Positions 5,642 to 5,677 of a stretch of DNA of 5,677 nt are shown piece after piece; position 1 is the first letter of the stretch, and the number at the start of each line of letters is the position of its first letter. The position numbers and the translations under genes were made by a program. The DNA is from an uncultured Clostridia bacterium (GTDB taxonomy: Bacteria > Bacillota > Clostridia > TANB77 > CAG-508). Below the pieces are notes generated by a model. That model was given only the letters and a program-made list of their open reading frames with translations. It ran no database searches and was not told the DNA's origin. The DNA is taken from NCBI GenBank assembly GCA_904419095.1, contig CAJFQT010000093.1, forward strand, positions 1-5,677, given 5' to 3'.

Positions 5642-5677
5642 TTGCAAGGAAAACAAATGACAAAAAATATAAAACCA
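5642..5677 (+). CDS. Start of an unidentified gene (3' partial), possibly a U32-family peptidase-like protein
   Basis: Twelve codons are visible, beginning with TTG at 5642 and reading MQGKQMTKNIKP to the window edge. The start is chosen because GGAGG (5630-5634) lies 7 nt before the TTG; the in-frame ATG at 5657 is 22 nt from that site, too far for normal initiation. Twelve residues cannot identify a protein. In Bacillus subtilis trmR is followed by the U32-family genes trhP1 and trhP2, which make the hydroxyuridine that TrmR methylates. U32 proteins commonly begin with a short polar leader and then ELLAPAG; a visible end of NIKP would fit directly before that. This identity is a prediction from context only. 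Confidence 0.6.
   Translation, partial: MQGKQMTKNIKP

Noticed and set aside
1..5677. CRISPR array, tRNA, rRNA, phage or toxin-antitoxin genes
   Set aside because: I looked for regularly spaced repeats, tRNA-like arms and paired small genes and found none that could be supported; the 51-aa gene stands alone with its own terminator.

Overview
The window is very AT-rich, with strongly A-biased coding strands and near-exclusive AGA/ATA/GGA-type codon choice. Every supported gene lies on the + strand. The gene families (Asp23/Gls24-domain protein, cmk-plsC pair, typA, TrmR-like methyltransferase), the strong GGAGG-type ribosome binding sites and the U-tailed hairpin terminators point to a low-GC Firmicute, most likely a member of the Clostridia. 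I cannot place it more precisely from sequence alone.

Layout, left to right. (1) 1-816: the 3' part of a P-loop ATPase fused to a C-terminal Asp23/Gls24-like domain; its start is off the window. (2) 814-1012: a REP-like inverted pair. Two 29-bp copies of one imperfect palindrome lie in opposite orientation around about 137 bp of AT-rich DNA. The first copy begins at the stop of gene 1 and the second ends just before the cmk ribosome binding site. (3) 1026-2361: cmk (cytidylate kinase) and plsC (acylglycerol-phosphate acyltransferase), a probable two-gene unit for CDP/dCDP supply and phosphatidate synthesis. (4) 2350-4287: a perfect-consensus sigma-A promoter inside the end of plsC, then a terminator-like hairpin in the leader, then typA/bipA, a ribosome-associated GTPase. 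(5) 4386-4633: a self-contained unit with a near-consensus promoter, a strong SD, a 51-codon unidentified gene and a 17-bp perfect hairpin. (6) 4722-5423: a TrmR/YrrM-type SAM-dependent methyltransferase closed by a strong intrinsic terminator. (7) 5424-5677: an AT-rich spacer and the first 12 codons of a TTG-started gene. By analogy with the trmR-trhP neighbourhood, I predict this gene is a U32-family peptidase-like tRNA hydroxylation protein.

Most genes are housekeeping: nucleotide and lipid precursors, ribosome function and tRNA wobble modification. The parts that ordinary annotation does not explain are the inverted REP-like pair, the hairpin leader of typA and the independent 51-aa gene. 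I saw no CRISPR array, tRNA, rRNA, transposase or phage gene.
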